Assembly (NCBI RefSeq): GCF_016464705.1
Contig: NZ_JAEHOB010000003.1
Location: forward strand, 147,598-211,597
Length of the DNA stretch: 64,000 bases
Source of the DNA: Qaidamihabitans albus
GTDB lineage: Bacteria > Actinomycetota > Actinomycetes > Mycobacteriales > Pseudonocardiaceae
Direction of reading: 5' to 3'
Shown here: piece by piece, positions 25,928 to 38,341 of the stretch
How positions within the stretch are numbered: position 1 is the first letter of the stretch
Layout of the letters: each line of letters starts with the position of its first letter
Position numbers and translations under genes: made by a program
The notes under the pieces: generated by a model
What the model was told of the DNA's origin: nothing
Seen by the model: the letters and a program-made list of their open reading frames with translations, nothing else
Database searches by the model: none

Positions 25928-27111
25928 GGCCGGTGCACCTGGTCGGCCACGTACTTCGCGATTTCCAGCGCGCCGGTGGCCGCCGGGGAGGGCGCGTTGA
26001 GCACGTGCACCTGGCCGGGTGCCGTCTCGATGAGGAAGTCGTCCACCAGGGAGCCGTCCGGTAGCAGAGCCTGCGCCCGCACACCGGAGCCGTGCCGCAC
26101 GATGTCCGCGGGCCGCACGGCCGGAACCAGCCGCGCCAGGCTTGCCGCGAACCGCCGGGTGGACAGCGAGCGGCGCACCTCGTCCAGCCCGGCCGGGACC
26201 GCGTACCTGCGTGCGAGCCGCCAGGTGCCGCGGAACCGGGCGACCTCGGCCAGGTCCCTCGGCGAGATGTCCGACCAGCGGTAGCCCTCGCGGCGCAGCG
26301 CGAGCACCGCGTTGGGGCCCGCGTGCACGCTGCCGTCGAGCATCCGGGTGAGGTGCACGCCGAGGAACGGCAGCGACGGGTCGGGCACCGGGTAGACGAG
26401 GCCGTGCACGAGGTGCCTGCGCTCGGGGCGCAGCTCGTAGTACTCCCCGCGGAAGGGCACGATCCGCGCCTTCGGTGCCAGCCCCGCGAGCCGCGCGATG
26501 CGGTCGGAGTGCAGGCCGGCGCAGTTGACGAGCGCGTCGGCCCGGACCACGCCGTTGCCGGTGGCGACCTCGACGCCACCCCGCGCGCCGGGGCGAATGC
26601 CGAGTGCGGGCGTGCTCAGCCGCAGGTCGGCGCCGGCCTGTTCGAGCAGCCGCGCCAGCGCCTCGCAGACAGCGGGGAAGTCGATGATGCCCGTGGACTC
26701 CACGCGCAGCGCGCGTACGCAGGAGACCTCCGGTTCGTACTCGCGGGCCTCGGCCGGGCCGACCAACCTGGCCGGAACGCCGTTGGCCTCCGCGCGCTCG
26801 GCGAGCACCCGCAGCGCGGGCAGCTCCCGCTCGTCCGTGGCGACGACCAGCTTGCCGCAGACCTCGACCGGGACGCCGTGCTCGCGGGCGAACCCGACGA
26901 TCGAGCGGTTGCCTGCCACCGACATCCGCGCCTTGAACGAGCCGGGCCGGTAGTAGAGGCCGGCGTGCACCACGTTGGAGTTGTGCCCCGTCTGGTGCGC
27001 GGCCCAGCGGTCTTCCTTCTCCAGCACGGTCACGGCGGCGCCCCGCCCGGTCAGTTCCCGGGCGACGGCCAGCCCGATGATTCCGCCACCGATGACGACG
27101 ACTCGACGCAC
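25903..27111 (-). CDS. lhgO: L-2-hydroxyglutarate oxidase family FAD enzyme
   Basis: A 402-aa FAD-dependent oxidoreductase. The Rossmann dinucleotide motif VVVIGGGIIGLAVARELT is at the N-terminus, with the family signature QTGHNSNVVHAGLYY near residue 40 and CAGLHSDRIARL near 200. LhgO returns L-2-hydroxyglutarate to 2-oxoglutarate, passing electrons to the membrane quinone pool. The GTG start is at 27111. The C-terminus ECAHEF-stop is encoded within palindrome copy 2, so the normal end has probably been replaced by repeat sequence. Confidence 0.88.
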   Translation of the reverse strand: MRRVVVIGGGIIGLAVARELTGRGAAVTVLEKEDRWAAHQTGHNSNVVHAGLYYRPGSFKARMSVAGNRSIVGFAREHGVPVEVCGKLVVATDERELPALRVLAERAEANGVPARLVGPAEAREYEPEVSCVRALRVESTGIIDFPAVCEALARLLEQAGADLRLSTPALGIRPGARGGVEVATGNGVVRADALVNCAGLHSDRIARLAGLAPKARIVPFRGEYYELRPERRHLVHGLVYPVPDPSLPFLGVHLTRMLDGSVHAGPNAVLALRREGYRWSDISPRDLAEVARFRGTWRLARRYAVPAGLDEVRRSLSTRRFAASLARLVPAVRPADIVRHGSGVRAQALLPDGSLVDDFLIETAPGQVHVLNAPSPAATGALEIAKYVADQVHRPRECAHEF

Positions 27112-27230
27112 GAGAGCCGAGCCTAGCGGCGCGCCGGAGGTGCGCGTAAGCAGGCACGACGCGACCCAGTAGCCTACGCGTCAGGTCAGGGGAGTCGTCC
27201 TTTTCGTCGTACGAGGCGGTCAATGCCACG

Positions 27231-29186
27231 ATGAACGCTGTTCTCGTCCTGGCTGCCTTCTGGCTGCCGGGCCTCGCCATCGGTGCCGCCATTCGCCTGC
27301 GCGGCTGGACCCTCGCGGCCGCGGCACCGGCGCTGACCTTCGGTGCCGTCGCCGTCGGGGTGGCCGTGCTCGGCAGGCTCGGCATCGCGTGGAACCTGCC
27401 GAACGCGCTGCTGTGGACGCTGGCGCTCGCGGTCGTGCTCGCGCTCCTGTCGTGGATGCGGGTCCGGCGGTGGCCGGCCCGTACCGAGAGCGAGGAGGAC
27501 CCGGCGGCACCGCGGCGCCCGCCGCGGGAGCAGCTGCTGATCGGCGGCGGTGTCGCCGCGGGCATGCTCGTCGGCACCGTCACGTTCCTGCGCGGGATCG
27601 GCGGGCTGAACAGGATCAACCAGGACTGGGACGCGCCCTTCCACGGCAACCTGGTGCGCTGGATCGCGGAGCACGAATCGGCGCTCTCGTCCACGTTCGC
27701 CGAGGTCGGAGCTCGCCCGGACGCGGAGAACTTCTTCTATCCCGGCACCTACCATGCCCTGCTGGCGCTGGTGCTCGACCGGGCGGGCCTGACCATGCCC
27801 GAACTGCTCAACCTGGCGGCGCTCGCCGTGGTCCTGGCACTGCCGCTCGGGGTCGCCGCGCTGGCCGCCGCGTGGCGCATGCCGACGCTGGCCGTCGCCT
27901 CCGCCGCCGCGGTGTGCACCTGGTTCAGCGCGTTCCCGTACGACTCGCTCTGGCGCGGGCCGCTGTGGCCGTACGTGGCGGGGGTGGCGATGATCCCCGC
28001 GGTGCTGGCGATGGCCCGCCACCTCGTCCGGCCGAGGGGTATCGCGGGGGTCGCCGGAGTCCCGATCGGGCTGGCCGGACTCGTGGGGCTGCACACGAGC
28101 ATCGCCGTTGTCGCCGCCGTCTACGCCCTGTTCCTGCTGGCGGCCCTGGCGCTGCGGTTCGAGCCCGTCGACTGGCGGCTGTCCTGGCCGTACCTGGCCG
28201 GCGCCGCCGTACTGGGCGCACTGCTCGTGGTGCCGCTCGTGCTGCCCGCACTCGGCACGGCCGGGGAGGTCGCCGACTTCGTCTGGCCCTCCAAGGAGTC
28301 GGTCGCGGGCGGCTTCGGCCAGATGATCACCTTCACGCCGAACTGGCCGTTGCCGCAGTGGTGGCTCGGCCTGCCCGCGATCGCGGGCATCTTCCTGCTG
28401 GTCAGGCACCGCAGGATGCTGTGGATGGTCGGCGCCTACGTCGCTCTCGGCGGCCTTTACGCGGCCACGGTGTCCATGGAGAGCCCGCTGATCCACGCGC
28501 TCACCAGCCCGTTCTACAACGACCACTGGCGCCTCGGTGCCCTGCTGCCGCTTGCCGGGGCGATCGCGTTCGGCGAGTTCGTGGCCACCGCGGGCGGCGG
28601 GCTCGGTGACTGGGCCCGCCGCCGGTGGCCCGGCTGGTCCCCCGCCGCGGCGGCGACCACGGGCGTGGTCGTGGTCGGGCTGGTGCTCGGTCTGCTCGGC
28701 AACGGTGCCTACATCGGCCGCAACGCGGGCGAGCTGGCCACGCGGTACACCGACGGCCCGACCGTGACCACCGGCGAGCGGGAGGCGTTCGCCTGGCTGG
28801 CTAGCCGCGTCGGCCCCGACGAGCACGTGATGAACGGCCGGACGGACGGCACCAACTGGATGTACGCGCTCGCCGGGGTCAAGCCCGTCGAGTGGGCGTA
28901 CGCAGGCCCGCTCAGGGGCAGCCCGGCGCAGGTGCTGACCGCCAGGCTCGACGAGCTCGGCAACGGCGGCCCGGACGCCCGGGTACGCGAAGCGCTGAAC
29001 GAGCTGAACGTCCGCTACGTCATCCTCGGCGAGGGCTTCGTCCGCAAGTTCAGCGTGCGCGGCCGGGGGCTGCGCCAGCTGGCCGACAACCCGAGCTTCC
29101 GCGAGGTGTATCGCAACCCGGACGCCGTCATCTACCGGATCGAGAGCAGGCGGATCGCCCCGGCGGCCGCCATCGGGCCCGGCTGA
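27231..29186 (+). CDS. Large polytopic membrane protein (DUF6541-like, envelope polysaccharide context)
   Basis: A 651-aa integral membrane protein with at least twelve hydrophobic helices and a soluble C-terminal region of about 130 residues. It has a first-loop motif NQDWDAPFHGNLVRWI and FFYPGTYHAL, features of actinobacterial DUF6541 proteins and GT-C-like enzymes. A TAGCCT element at 27170-27175 could be its promoter. The neighbouring glycosyltransferases suggest a role in sugar transfer or lipid-linked sugar handling. Activity is unproven. Confidence 0.7.
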   Translation: MNAVLVLAAFWLPGLAIGAAIRLRGWTLAAAAPALTFGAVAVGVAVLGRLGIAWNLPNALLWTLALAVVLALLSWMRVRRWPARTESEEDPAAPRRPPREQLLIGGGVAAGMLVGTVTFLRGIGGLNRINQDWDAPFHGNLVRWIAEHESALSSTFAEVGARPDAENFFYPGTYHALLALVLDRAGLTMPELLNLAALAVVLALPLGVAALAAAWRMPTLAVASAAAVCTWFSAFPYDSLWRGPLWPYVAGVAMIPAVLAMARHLVRPRGIAGVAGVPIGLAGLVGLHTSIAVVAAVYALFLLAALALRFEPVDWRLSWPYLAGAAVLGALLVVPLVLPALGTAGEVADFVWPSKESVAGGFGQMITFTPNWPLPQWWLGLPAIAGIFLLVRHRRMLWMVGAYVALGGLYAATVSMESPLIHALTSPFYNDHWRLGALLPLAGAIAFGEFVATAGGGLGDWARRRWPGWSPAAAATTGVVVVGLVLGLLGNGAYIGRNAGELATRYTDGPTVTTGEREAFAWLASRVGPDEHVMNGRTDGTNWMYALAGVKPVEWAYAGPLRGSPAQVLTARLDELGNGGPDARVREALNELNVRYVILGEGFVRKFSVRGRGLRQLADNPSFREVYRNPDAVIYRIESRRIAPAAAIGPG

Positions 29187-29192
29187 CCGGAT

Positions 29193-30092
29193 TCAGGGGC
29201 CGCCGACTCCGAGCACGTGCCTGGCCAGGTTGCCGACACCGGTGCGGTGGTTGGCGCGGATCGCCGAGGGCAGCAGGGTCAGCGCGTTCAGGCGGGACGA
29301 CAGGTGGGTCCGCGCCACCCTGGCCGCCCGCGTCCAGCCCAGTTCCGTTGCCCGCTCGGCGGTGTCGAGAAAGAACTTCCGCTCCTCGATGAACCTGGTG
29401 CCCTCCAGCGCGCGCCAGGACGAGTCGCTGGCACTGTGCCGCCGGTACTGGAAGCAGATCTCGGAGTCCACGAGCAGCGATTCGCCCTTGTAGACCAGGT
29501 CCATCACCAGGCCCAGATCCTGGATGACGTCGAGGCCCTCGCGAAACGACATGCCCTTGAGTGCGCTCGATCGCCAGCACAGCGACGGGAAGTAGAGCCA
29601 GTTGCCGCGCAGCAGGCTGATCGCCGCCCGCTCGCCGGACATGGTGAGCCTGTCGCTGACCCTCGGCGCGTACAGGCGCCGCTTCGCGCCGTCGACGAGG
29701 CCGCGCGCCGGCTCGCCGCGCTCGTCGATCACCTGCACGCCCGGTTGCAGTACCGCGGCCTCCGGGTACTCGTCGTAGGCGGCGCGGACGGTGTCGACGT
29801 AGTTCGGGAGCATGACGTCGTCGGCTCCCATGATCACGGTCAGCTCGTGCTCGATCAGGCCGAGGCACTTCTGATAGTTGCGGTTCGCGCCGAGGTTGCG
29901 CTCGTTGCGCAGGTAGCGGATCCGCGAGTCGCCCAGCGAGTCGAACCAGCCGGGGACGGACTCGTCGGGAAAGCCGTCGTCGACGACGGTGAGCCGCCAG
30001 TCCTGGTCCCGCTGGGCGAGCACGCTGCGTACGGTGGCCTGCATCAGCTCGACCGGCCCGTAGTACGGCAGCATGATGTCGATCGTGGTCAA
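29193..30092 (-). CDS. Family 2 glycosyltransferase
   Basis: A 299-aa GT-A enzyme. Its N-terminal IDIMLPYYGPVELMQATVRSV, VVDDGFPD and MGADDVMLPNY (DxD-like ADD near residue 100) are canonical for inverting GT2 transferases. It starts at TTG 30092, overlapping the DUF2304 stop (TTGA); ATG 30074 is the alternative. It is the third gene of the GT2/DUF2304/GT2 operon, an arrangement resembling M. tuberculosis Rv3631-Rv3632. Acceptor unknown. Confidence 0.85.
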   Translation of the reverse strand: MTTIDIMLPYYGPVELMQATVRSVLAQRDQDWRLTVVDDGFPDESVPGWFDSLGDSRIRYLRNERNLGANRNYQKCLGLIEHELTVIMGADDVMLPNYVDTVRAAYDEYPEAAVLQPGVQVIDERGEPARGLVDGAKRRLYAPRVSDRLTMSGERAAISLLRGNWLYFPSLCWRSSALKGMSFREGLDVIQDLGLVMDLVYKGESLLVDSEICFQYRRHSASDSSWRALEGTRFIEERKFFLDTAERATELGWTRAARVARTHLSSRLNALTLLPSAIRANHRTGVGNLARHVLGVGGP

Positions 30093-30505
30093 GACCGGAG
30101 TCCCTCCGGGTCCACCGGAGCGGTGGCGGCCACTGGGGAGTGCACGTCCTCGGAGGTCAGTACGCCACGCTGGTGGTTTATCAGCTCGGCCTCGCGGATG
30201 GCGAGCGTGCGCGCCAGCTCGGTGATCTGCTGGTTCGAGCCGCGGAAGCGCAGGTAGGTGTTCAGCATGCCGAAGATGAACGCCACCACGAGCAGGTAGA
30301 GCAGCATGTCCGCGCCGCGGCCGATGCCGAACTGGTTCGCCAGCCAGGTGGTGTGGTTGGGCAGCAGCACCGCGTAGACGTTCAGTGCGAGGAAGAGGAA
30401 GAACGCGATGCGCTTGCCGGCCTGCATCCGCACGTTGTGCTTGCGGCTGGCGAAGTACAGCAGCATCCCGGCGACGGCGAGCAGTAGCAGAACCTGTGCC
30501 AGCAT
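30089..30505 (-). CDS. DUF2304 membrane protein
   Basis: A 138-aa protein with three transmembrane helices and a cytoplasmic tail that includes a short coiled coil (LARTLAIREAELINHQ). DUF2304 proteins habitually sit next to dolichyl-phosphate-mannose-synthase-like GT2 genes and may anchor them to the membrane. It overlaps the downstream GT2 by four bases and follows the upstream one by four bases. Confidence 0.85.
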   Translation of the reverse strand: MLAQVLLLLAVAGMLLYFASRKHNVRMQAGKRIAFFLFLALNVYAVLLPNHTTWLANQFGIGRGADMLLYLLVVAFIFGMLNTYLRFRGSNQQITELARTLAIREAELINHQRGVLTSEDVHSPVAATAPVDPEGLRS

Positions 30506-30509
30506 CAGT

Positions 30510-31190
30510 TCACCCCCGGTCGCGCAGCGAGATGTCGAAGAGGATGTTCACGCCGTTCACCAGCGACTGCCCCTTGGTCTTCGAGTAGTCGGTGTAGAGG
30601 ATCGTCACCGGTACCTCCTGGATCCGGAAGTCGCCGTGGGCCAGGAACGCCACGATCTCCGACGCGTGCGCCATCCCGTTCATGGTGATGTGCAGCCGTT
30701 CGGCAACCGGCCGGGTGAAGACGCGAAGGCCGTTGTGCGCGTCGGTCAGCTTCAGCTTCCGCGCGGTGCGGCTCATCGCCACGGCGGTCCGCAGCACCGC
30801 GCGCTTGAGCCACGGCACGCCCTGCGCCTGCTCGAGAAAGCGGGAGCCCAGCACCGCGTCGGCCGCGCCGGAGCGCGCCACCTCGACCATGCGCTCGGCG
30901 TCGCTGGTCTGGTGCTGGCCGTCGGCGTCGAAGGTCACGAAGTACTTGGCGCCCGGCCGGGCGAGTGCGTAGGACAGGCCGGTCTGCAATGCCGCGCCCT
31001 GCCCCAGGTTGATCGGATGGCGCACCAGGTGCGCGCGTGTCCCGGCGATCCGGGAGGCCGACTGGTCCGCCGAGCCGTCGTCGACACACACCACGTTCGG
31101 GAATGTCTCGCGCACCCGCTCGACGACGTCGGCGATGACCCGGTCCTCGTTGAAGACAGGAATCACCACCCAGACGTCTTCGTTGGCCAC
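30510..31190 (-). CDS. Dolichyl-phosphate-sugar synthase-like GT2
   Basis: A 226-aa polyprenyl-phosphate glycosyltransferase of the DPM1/DPG family. VVIPVFNEDRVI, CVDDGSADQSA, LGQGAALQTGL and FDADGQHQ (catalytic DxD near residue 93) are typical. Such enzymes move mannose or glucose from a nucleotide sugar to polyprenyl phosphate on the inner membrane face, for later use by GT-C transferases. GTG start at 31190. Leads the operon with DUF2304 and a second GT2. Confidence 0.88.
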   Translation of the reverse strand: MANEDVWVVIPVFNEDRVIADVVERVRETFPNVVCVDDGSADQSASRIAGTRAHLVRHPINLGQGAALQTGLSYALARPGAKYFVTFDADGQHQTSDAERMVEVARSGAADAVLGSRFLEQAQGVPWLKRAVLRTAVAMSRTARKLKLTDAHNGLRVFTRPVAERLHITMNGMAHASEIVAFLAHGDFRIQEVPVTILYTDYSKTKGQSLVNGVNILFDISLRDRG

Positions 31191-31326
31191 TGCCCCGCTC
31201 CCAAAGTCCGGCCGAAACGTCGGCTCATCGTATCGAGACCGAACGGCCGGCCTCGCGATGAGGAGGGTACGCGGGTGTGCTCCGGACCTGCTCAGCGCAT
31301 GCCGCAGCCCGTTCCGGCGCAGCCTC

Positions 31327-31332
31327 TACGAT
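31327..31332 (+). promoter_or_regulatory. Leaderless -10 element of the flippase gene
   Basis: TACGAT, six bases before GTG 31339. Confidence 0.45.
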
Positions 31333-31338
31333 GCTCCG

Positions 31339-32616
31339 GTGTCCGAGACCGGAAGCCGGCTCACCTCCGGCGTCGCGATGGCCGTCGGCCTCGGCCTCGT
31401 CGGTCTCGCCGGCTACGTGCTGCTGGCGGTCGCGGGCAACACGCTGCCGCCGGCCGACGTCGCCACCGTCGCGTCGGTCTACCTGCTGCTCAACATCCTC
31501 GGCCCCGGGCTGTACGTCGCGCTGGAGCAGGAGACCAGCCGGGCCGTGGCGGCGCGGCCCGGCGCCGAGCTCGTCCCCACCGTGCGCACCGCCGCGCTCG
31601 TCGGTGCCGCGCTCGTCGCGACGGCCTCGGTGGTGCTGGCGGCCACTTCACCCGTTCTGGTGCCCCGCGTGCTCGGCGGTCACTGGGGGCTGCTCGGTGT
31701 CCTCGTGCTCAGCACCGCGGCCGCGGCCGGGCTGTTCCTGCTGCGTGGCGTGCTCGGTGGCCGGCGCCGCTTCTCCGCCTACGCGGGCACGCTCGGCGCC
31801 GAGGGCGGCGGCAGGCTCGCGGTCGTGCTCGCCGTCGCCGGGCTCGGCGCGGCGTCGGCGACCGGCTACGGGCTCGCATTCATGGCCGGTTACGCGCTCG
31901 CGCTCGTGGTGGCGCTGCCGTGGGTGTGGCCGCGGCGTTCCCCGCGTCCGGCGCGCAGCGGTGGCGGGGAGCCGGCCCGCACGCTGGCGCGCGGCGTAAC
32001 GCTGCTCGGGGTGGCCACGCTGTTGTCCTTCGCCGTCGCGAACATCGCCCCGGTCGTGGTCACCGGCCGGCTGCCCGGCGAGCCGGCGGTCGCCGCGGCC
32101 TTCGCCCAGGCGTTCGTGCTGGCGCGGGCTCCGATGCTGGTGTTCGCGCCGGTGCAGGCGATGCTGCTGCCCGGGCTGACCACGGCCGCGGAGCGCGGCG
32201 CGCTGGACCTCATGCGCACCCGGGTGCGGCAGATCCTGCTGGCGGTCACCGCCGTCGGCGTGCCCGGCGCGATCGCGGCGGCGGTCTTCGGCCCGTGGGT
32301 GCTCCGCACGTTCTTCGGTGTCGGCGAGCCGCCGTCCCCCGCGGTGCTGGGCCTGCTCGGCGGCGGCACCGTGCTGCTGATGGCCGCGCAGACACTGCAA
32401 CCCGCGCTGGTGGCGCTGCGCCGGCATCGCACGGTGACCACGGCGTGGACGCTCGGCACCGTGCTGCTGGCCGGCCTGCTCGCGTTACCGGTGCACGCCG
32501 TTGCCGCCGCCCTGATCGCCCAGCTCGCCGGGTCGGTGGTCGTCGCGAGCGGTTGCCTGCTCGGCCTGCGCTCCGAACTCCGCAGGAGGGCCCTGGTCGA
32601 CGCTCGTGAGTGTTGA
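31339..32616 (+). CDS. MOP-superfamily polysaccharide flippase-like protein
   Basis: A 425-aa membrane protein with about twelve helices and very little hydrophilic sequence. Its features resemble Wzx/MATE-type lipid-linked oligosaccharide flippases: an N-terminal SGVAMAVGLGLVGLAGYVLL, an EQETSRAVA segment and internal two-fold similarity. It is divergent from the GT2 operon, whose polyprenyl-linked product it might flip (inference). Start GTG 31339. Its final codons (Arg-Glu-Cys-stop) lie inside palindrome copy 3. Confidence 0.75.
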   Translation: MSETGSRLTSGVAMAVGLGLVGLAGYVLLAVAGNTLPPADVATVASVYLLLNILGPGLYVALEQETSRAVAARPGAELVPTVRTAALVGAALVATASVVLAATSPVLVPRVLGGHWGLLGVLVLSTAAAAGLFLLRGVLGGRRRFSAYAGTLGAEGGGRLAVVLAVAGLGAASATGYGLAFMAGYALALVVALPWVWPRRSPRPARSGGGEPARTLARGVTLLGVATLLSFAVANIAPVVVTGRLPGEPAVAAAFAQAFVLARAPMLVFAPVQAMLLPGLTTAAERGALDLMRTRVRQILLAVTAVGVPGAIAAAVFGPWVLRTFFGVGEPPSPAVLGLLGGGTVLLMAAQTLQPALVALRRHRTVTTAWTLGTVLLAGLLALPVHAVAAALIAQLAGSVVVASGCLLGLRSELRRRALVDAREC

Positions 32617-32647
32617 CCCGAGTTAGAACTCGCGCGCGCACTCACGA
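32604..32647. repeat. 44-bp palindrome, copy 3
   Basis: Outer arms TCGTGAGTG/CACTCACGA, inner CGAGTTAGAACTCG. Located at the convergent junction of the flippase and galE genes; the flippase stop (TGA, 32614-32616) is within it. Confidence 0.9.
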
Positions 32648-32654
32648 GGGTTGA

Positions 32655-35589
<2,935 letters not shown>

Positions 35590-35836
35590 GTCACTCCTCG
35601 AATAGCTCGGCGGCGCGCTGCCGCATACACCGTTAGCGTCCCCGTTCAGCGTAGAGCGTGCCCGGTACGGGCGACCCGGGGGCCGGGAACGGCGGCGCGC
35701 CAGTGGTTGCCGACGGTGTTTCGACTCGGTTTGACTGCATTTGCCCGCTTCGCTTGGGCCGTTCGGGTTCGCTCACCGTGTCGGGTTTGATCCCTCGGCG
35801 GCGGCCCGGAAGGCTGCGCATGGAGGTGCGAGCAGG
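35590..35836. other. Divergent intergenic region between glfT2 and a GT-C gene
   Basis: A 247-bp regulatory region serving both directions. A TTTGACT box near 35736 could be a -35 element for the plus-strand gene, but no convincing -10 follows. No RNA gene or repeat seen. Confidence 0.35.
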
Positions 35837-37534
35837 TTGATCTACGTGATGACGGGGGCGTGGCTGGCGCTGGCCGTGTTCGTGCTGGCCGCGTGGCGGC
35901 GGATCAACGCGGCTACGGGCTGGCGGACGGCGGCCATGTTGCTCACGTTGGGCTTCTCCCTCGTGCACCAGCTGGTCTTCTCGACGGTCGTGGGCGACGC
36001 CTATGTCACTTTCCGCTATTCGCACAACCTGGCCGAGGGCGTCGGCCCGGTGTTCAATCCGGGCGAGCGGGTCGAGGGCTACGCCAACTTCGCCTGGATG
36101 GTGCTGCTCGCGCTGCCGAGGGCGATGTTCGGCGCGGATGTCGAGGCGACCGCGGTGTTGTTCGGGGTCGCCTGCGCGCTGACGTCGGTGCTGCTGTCCT
36201 ACTTCCTGGTGGACCGGATCGTTCGGGTGGCGGAGCCGGAGGGGCCGGGGCTGCCCGCCCTCGGTGTCGCGGGCGCGGTCCTCACCGCGGGCGTCGGCTC
36301 GGTCGCCGCCTACGGCCCCTCGGGGCTGGAGATCCCGCTGTTCCTGCTGCTCGTGCTCACCATCTGCTCCGCGGTGGCCGCCCGCAGGCCGGTGGTCGCC
36401 GGGGTGTTCGCCGCGCTGGCGATGATGACCAGGCCGGACGGCGCCCTCGTCGCGATCGTGGTGGGGAGCTGGCTGCTGTTCGCGGCACTGCGCGGCCGGG
36501 AGAACGGCTGGGCGCCCGCGGGATTCGCGCTCGGCGCGCTCGTGCTCGTCGTGCCGTGGATCGCGTGGCGCGTGACGTACTACGGGTACCTGCTGCCGAA
36601 CACGGTCGCCGCGCGGCCCGACGGCCCGCTCGGCCGGCAGCTCGAACGCGGCTGGACCTACCTGTCCGGGTTCGCCGTGGCCTACCAGGCGTTCCTGCTG
36701 CTCGCCGTGGCGGCGGTCGCGGCCCTGGTGCACCGGCGACGTCCGGGGAACGAGCCGGTCACCCGGGCACGCTCACTGGTGTGGCTGCTGCTGGTGCTCA
36801 TGGCCGGTTATGTCGTGCTGACCGTGTTCGCCGGTGGTGGCGAGATGCCCGCCTGGCGGCTGCTGGCCGTGGTCCCGCCGCTGCTGGCCGTCGCGGCGAC
36901 GGCGGCGTACGGCGTGTTCGTGGTGACGGGCACGGCGGACGGCCCTTCCCCGGTGCCGCGGACCCGCAGGCTGGAGCGGCGGCGCGTGCTGCCCGCCGTC
37001 GCGGTCGGGGTCTGCGCGCTGTCGTTGCTGGTCAGCGCAACCCACCCGCGGATGCTGCCCGCCATGGAGGAGGAGCGTGCGCAGGCGCGGGAGCTGGGCG
37101 AGATCGGCGCGTGGCTCGGTGAGCGGCTGCCCGCGGGCTCCGTGGTCAGCACCTACACGAACGGAGCGCTGGCGTACCGGGCGGGCCCCGGGCTGATCGT
37201 CGTCGACGTGCGGGGCCGGACCGACGAGCACATCGCCCGCAAGGGCGAGCCGGACGCGGCCGGGCTGGCCACGGCCGACTACGACTATGTGGTGAACGTG
37301 CGCAGGCCTTCGGTGGCCGTGACCTCCGCGAGCGGCTACGCCGACCGGCAGCGGTGCGGCGCGGACCCGGCCTACGCGGGCCTGTACGAGGTGGCGAACT
37401 TCAAGCGCGCCGGCTCGCAGGAGTGGGTCGCGCTGTACCTGCGGCGCAACCGGGCGAGTGCGCTGATCGAGGCACTCGACGCCGATCCGGCGTTCGGCTA
37501 CGAGCCGTGTGCCGACGAAGATACGCAACCGTAG
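35837..37534 (+). CDS. GT-C family membrane glycosyltransferase (AftB-like)
   Basis: A 565-aa protein with about ten hydrophobic helices and a C-terminal extracytoplasmic domain. After the first helices it carries GDAYVTFRYSHNLAEG and NPGERVEGYANFAWM, the arabinofuranosyltransferase-like loop also seen as DDAYITFRYSANLAAG in the gene at 63123. The first Asp of the usual DD pair is Gly here. It probably uses a polyprenyl-phospho-sugar outside the membrane. TTG 35837 has GGAGG ten bases upstream; GTG 35846 and ATG 35849 are alternatives. Precise linkage is unknown. Confidence 0.78.
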   Translation: MIYVMTGAWLALAVFVLAAWRRINAATGWRTAAMLLTLGFSLVHQLVFSTVVGDAYVTFRYSHNLAEGVGPVFNPGERVEGYANFAWMVLLALPRAMFGADVEATAVLFGVACALTSVLLSYFLVDRIVRVAEPEGPGLPALGVAGAVLTAGVGSVAAYGPSGLEIPLFLLLVLTICSAVAARRPVVAGVFAALAMMTRPDGALVAIVVGSWLLFAALRGRENGWAPAGFALGALVLVVPWIAWRVTYYGYLLPNTVAARPDGPLGRQLERGWTYLSGFAVAYQAFLLLAVAAVAALVHRRRPGNEPVTRARSLVWLLLVLMAGYVVLTVFAGGGEMPAWRLLAVVPPLLAVAATAAYGVFVVTGTADGPSPVPRTRRLERRRVLPAVAVGVCALSLLVSATHPRMLPAMEEERAQARELGEIGAWLGERLPAGSVVSTYTNGALAYRAGPGLIVVDVRGRTDEHIARKGEPDAAGLATADYDYVVNVRRPSVAVTSASGYADRQRCGADPAYAGLYEVANFKRAGSQEWVALYLRRNRASALIEALDADPAFGYEPCADEDTQP

Positions 37535-37554
37535 GTTCGGCCGTTACCGTCCGG

Positions 37555-37560
37555 TAGCGT
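37555..37560 (+). promoter_or_regulatory. Leaderless -10 element of plsC
   Basis: TAGCGT, six bases before GTG 37567. Confidence 0.5.
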
Positions 37561-37566
37561 GGGAGT

Positions 37567-38292
37567 GTGGCTGAACTCGTGTACCCGCCCGTCGTGCTGG
37601 CGGCCAAGACCATGTTCCGGGTGCTGGACAACCGCCTGCGGATCGACGGCACCGAGCACATCCCGCGCACCGGGGGCGCGGTGATCGCCTGCAACCACGT
37701 CAGCTACCTCGACTTCATCTTCTGCGGGATGGGCGCGCAGCCGGCGAAGCGCCTGGTGCGGTTCATGGCGAAGCGGGAGATCTTCGCCGACCGGATCGCC
37801 GGTCCCCTCATGCGCGGCATGCACCACATCCCGGTGGACCGCACCGCGGGCCGGGCCTCCTACGACGAGGCGGTCGAGCGGCTGCGGGCGGGCCAGGTCG
37901 TCGGGGTGTTTCCGGAGGCCACGATCAGCCGGTCGTTCACGGTCAAGCCGATCAAGTCGGGCGCGGTGCGCATGGCGGCCGAGGCGGGCGTGCCGGTGGT
38001 GCCGATGGCGCTCTGGGGAACGCAGCGGCTGTGGACGAAGGGCAGGCCGCGCACGCTGACGAAACGGCACGTGCCGGTCCTCATCCGAGCGGGCGAGCCG
38101 TTCCGTCTTGGCGCCGACGACGACCCCGAGGTGCTGGCGAAGGACCTGCGGCAGCGGATGTCGGCGCTGCTCGAACGCCTGCAGGCGGAGTACCCGGAGC
38201 AGCCGTCGTCGGCCGAGGACCGCTGGTGGCTGCCCGCCCACCTCGGCGGCACCGCGCCGACCCCGGAGGAAGCCGCCGACCTCGACTCGTGA
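37567..38292 (+). CDS. plsC: 1-acylglycerol-3-phosphate O-acyltransferase
   Basis: A 241-aa PlsC-type acyltransferase that transfers an acyl chain to lysophosphatidic acid or a similar acceptor at the inner membrane face. Motif I NHVSYLD (HX4D) is near residue 43, and the glycerol-phosphate site is FPEAT near 118. M. tuberculosis has related acyltransferases (Rv3814c-Rv3816c) beside the HAD phosphatase Rv3813c, the same association as here. The stop codon TGA lies inside palindrome copy 4. Confidence 0.92.
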   Translation: MAELVYPPVVLAAKTMFRVLDNRLRIDGTEHIPRTGGAVIACNHVSYLDFIFCGMGAQPAKRLVRFMAKREIFADRIAGPLMRGMHHIPVDRTAGRASYDEAVERLRAGQVVGVFPEATISRSFTVKPIKSGAVRMAAEAGVPVVPMALWGTQRLWTKGRPRTLTKRHVPVLIRAGEPFRLGADDDPEVLAKDLRQRMSALLERLQAEYPEQPSSAEDRWWLPAHLGGTAPTPEEAADLDS

Positions 38293-38330
38293 GTGCGTAC
38301 CCGAGTTAGAACTCGTGTAGGCACTCACGA
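38287..38330. repeat. 44-bp palindrome, copy 4
   Basis: Nineteen of 21 positions pair; inner CGAGTTAGAACTCG. Convergent junction of plsC and the HAD gene. Its TGA (38290-38292) ends plsC. Confidence 0.9.
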
Positions 38331-38341
38331 GCCGGGACCAG

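Noticed and set aside
27186..28826. A 546-codon minus-strand open frame
   Set aside because: Antisense to the 651-aa membrane protein; rich in Arg, Gly, His and Gln, as expected for a shadow.
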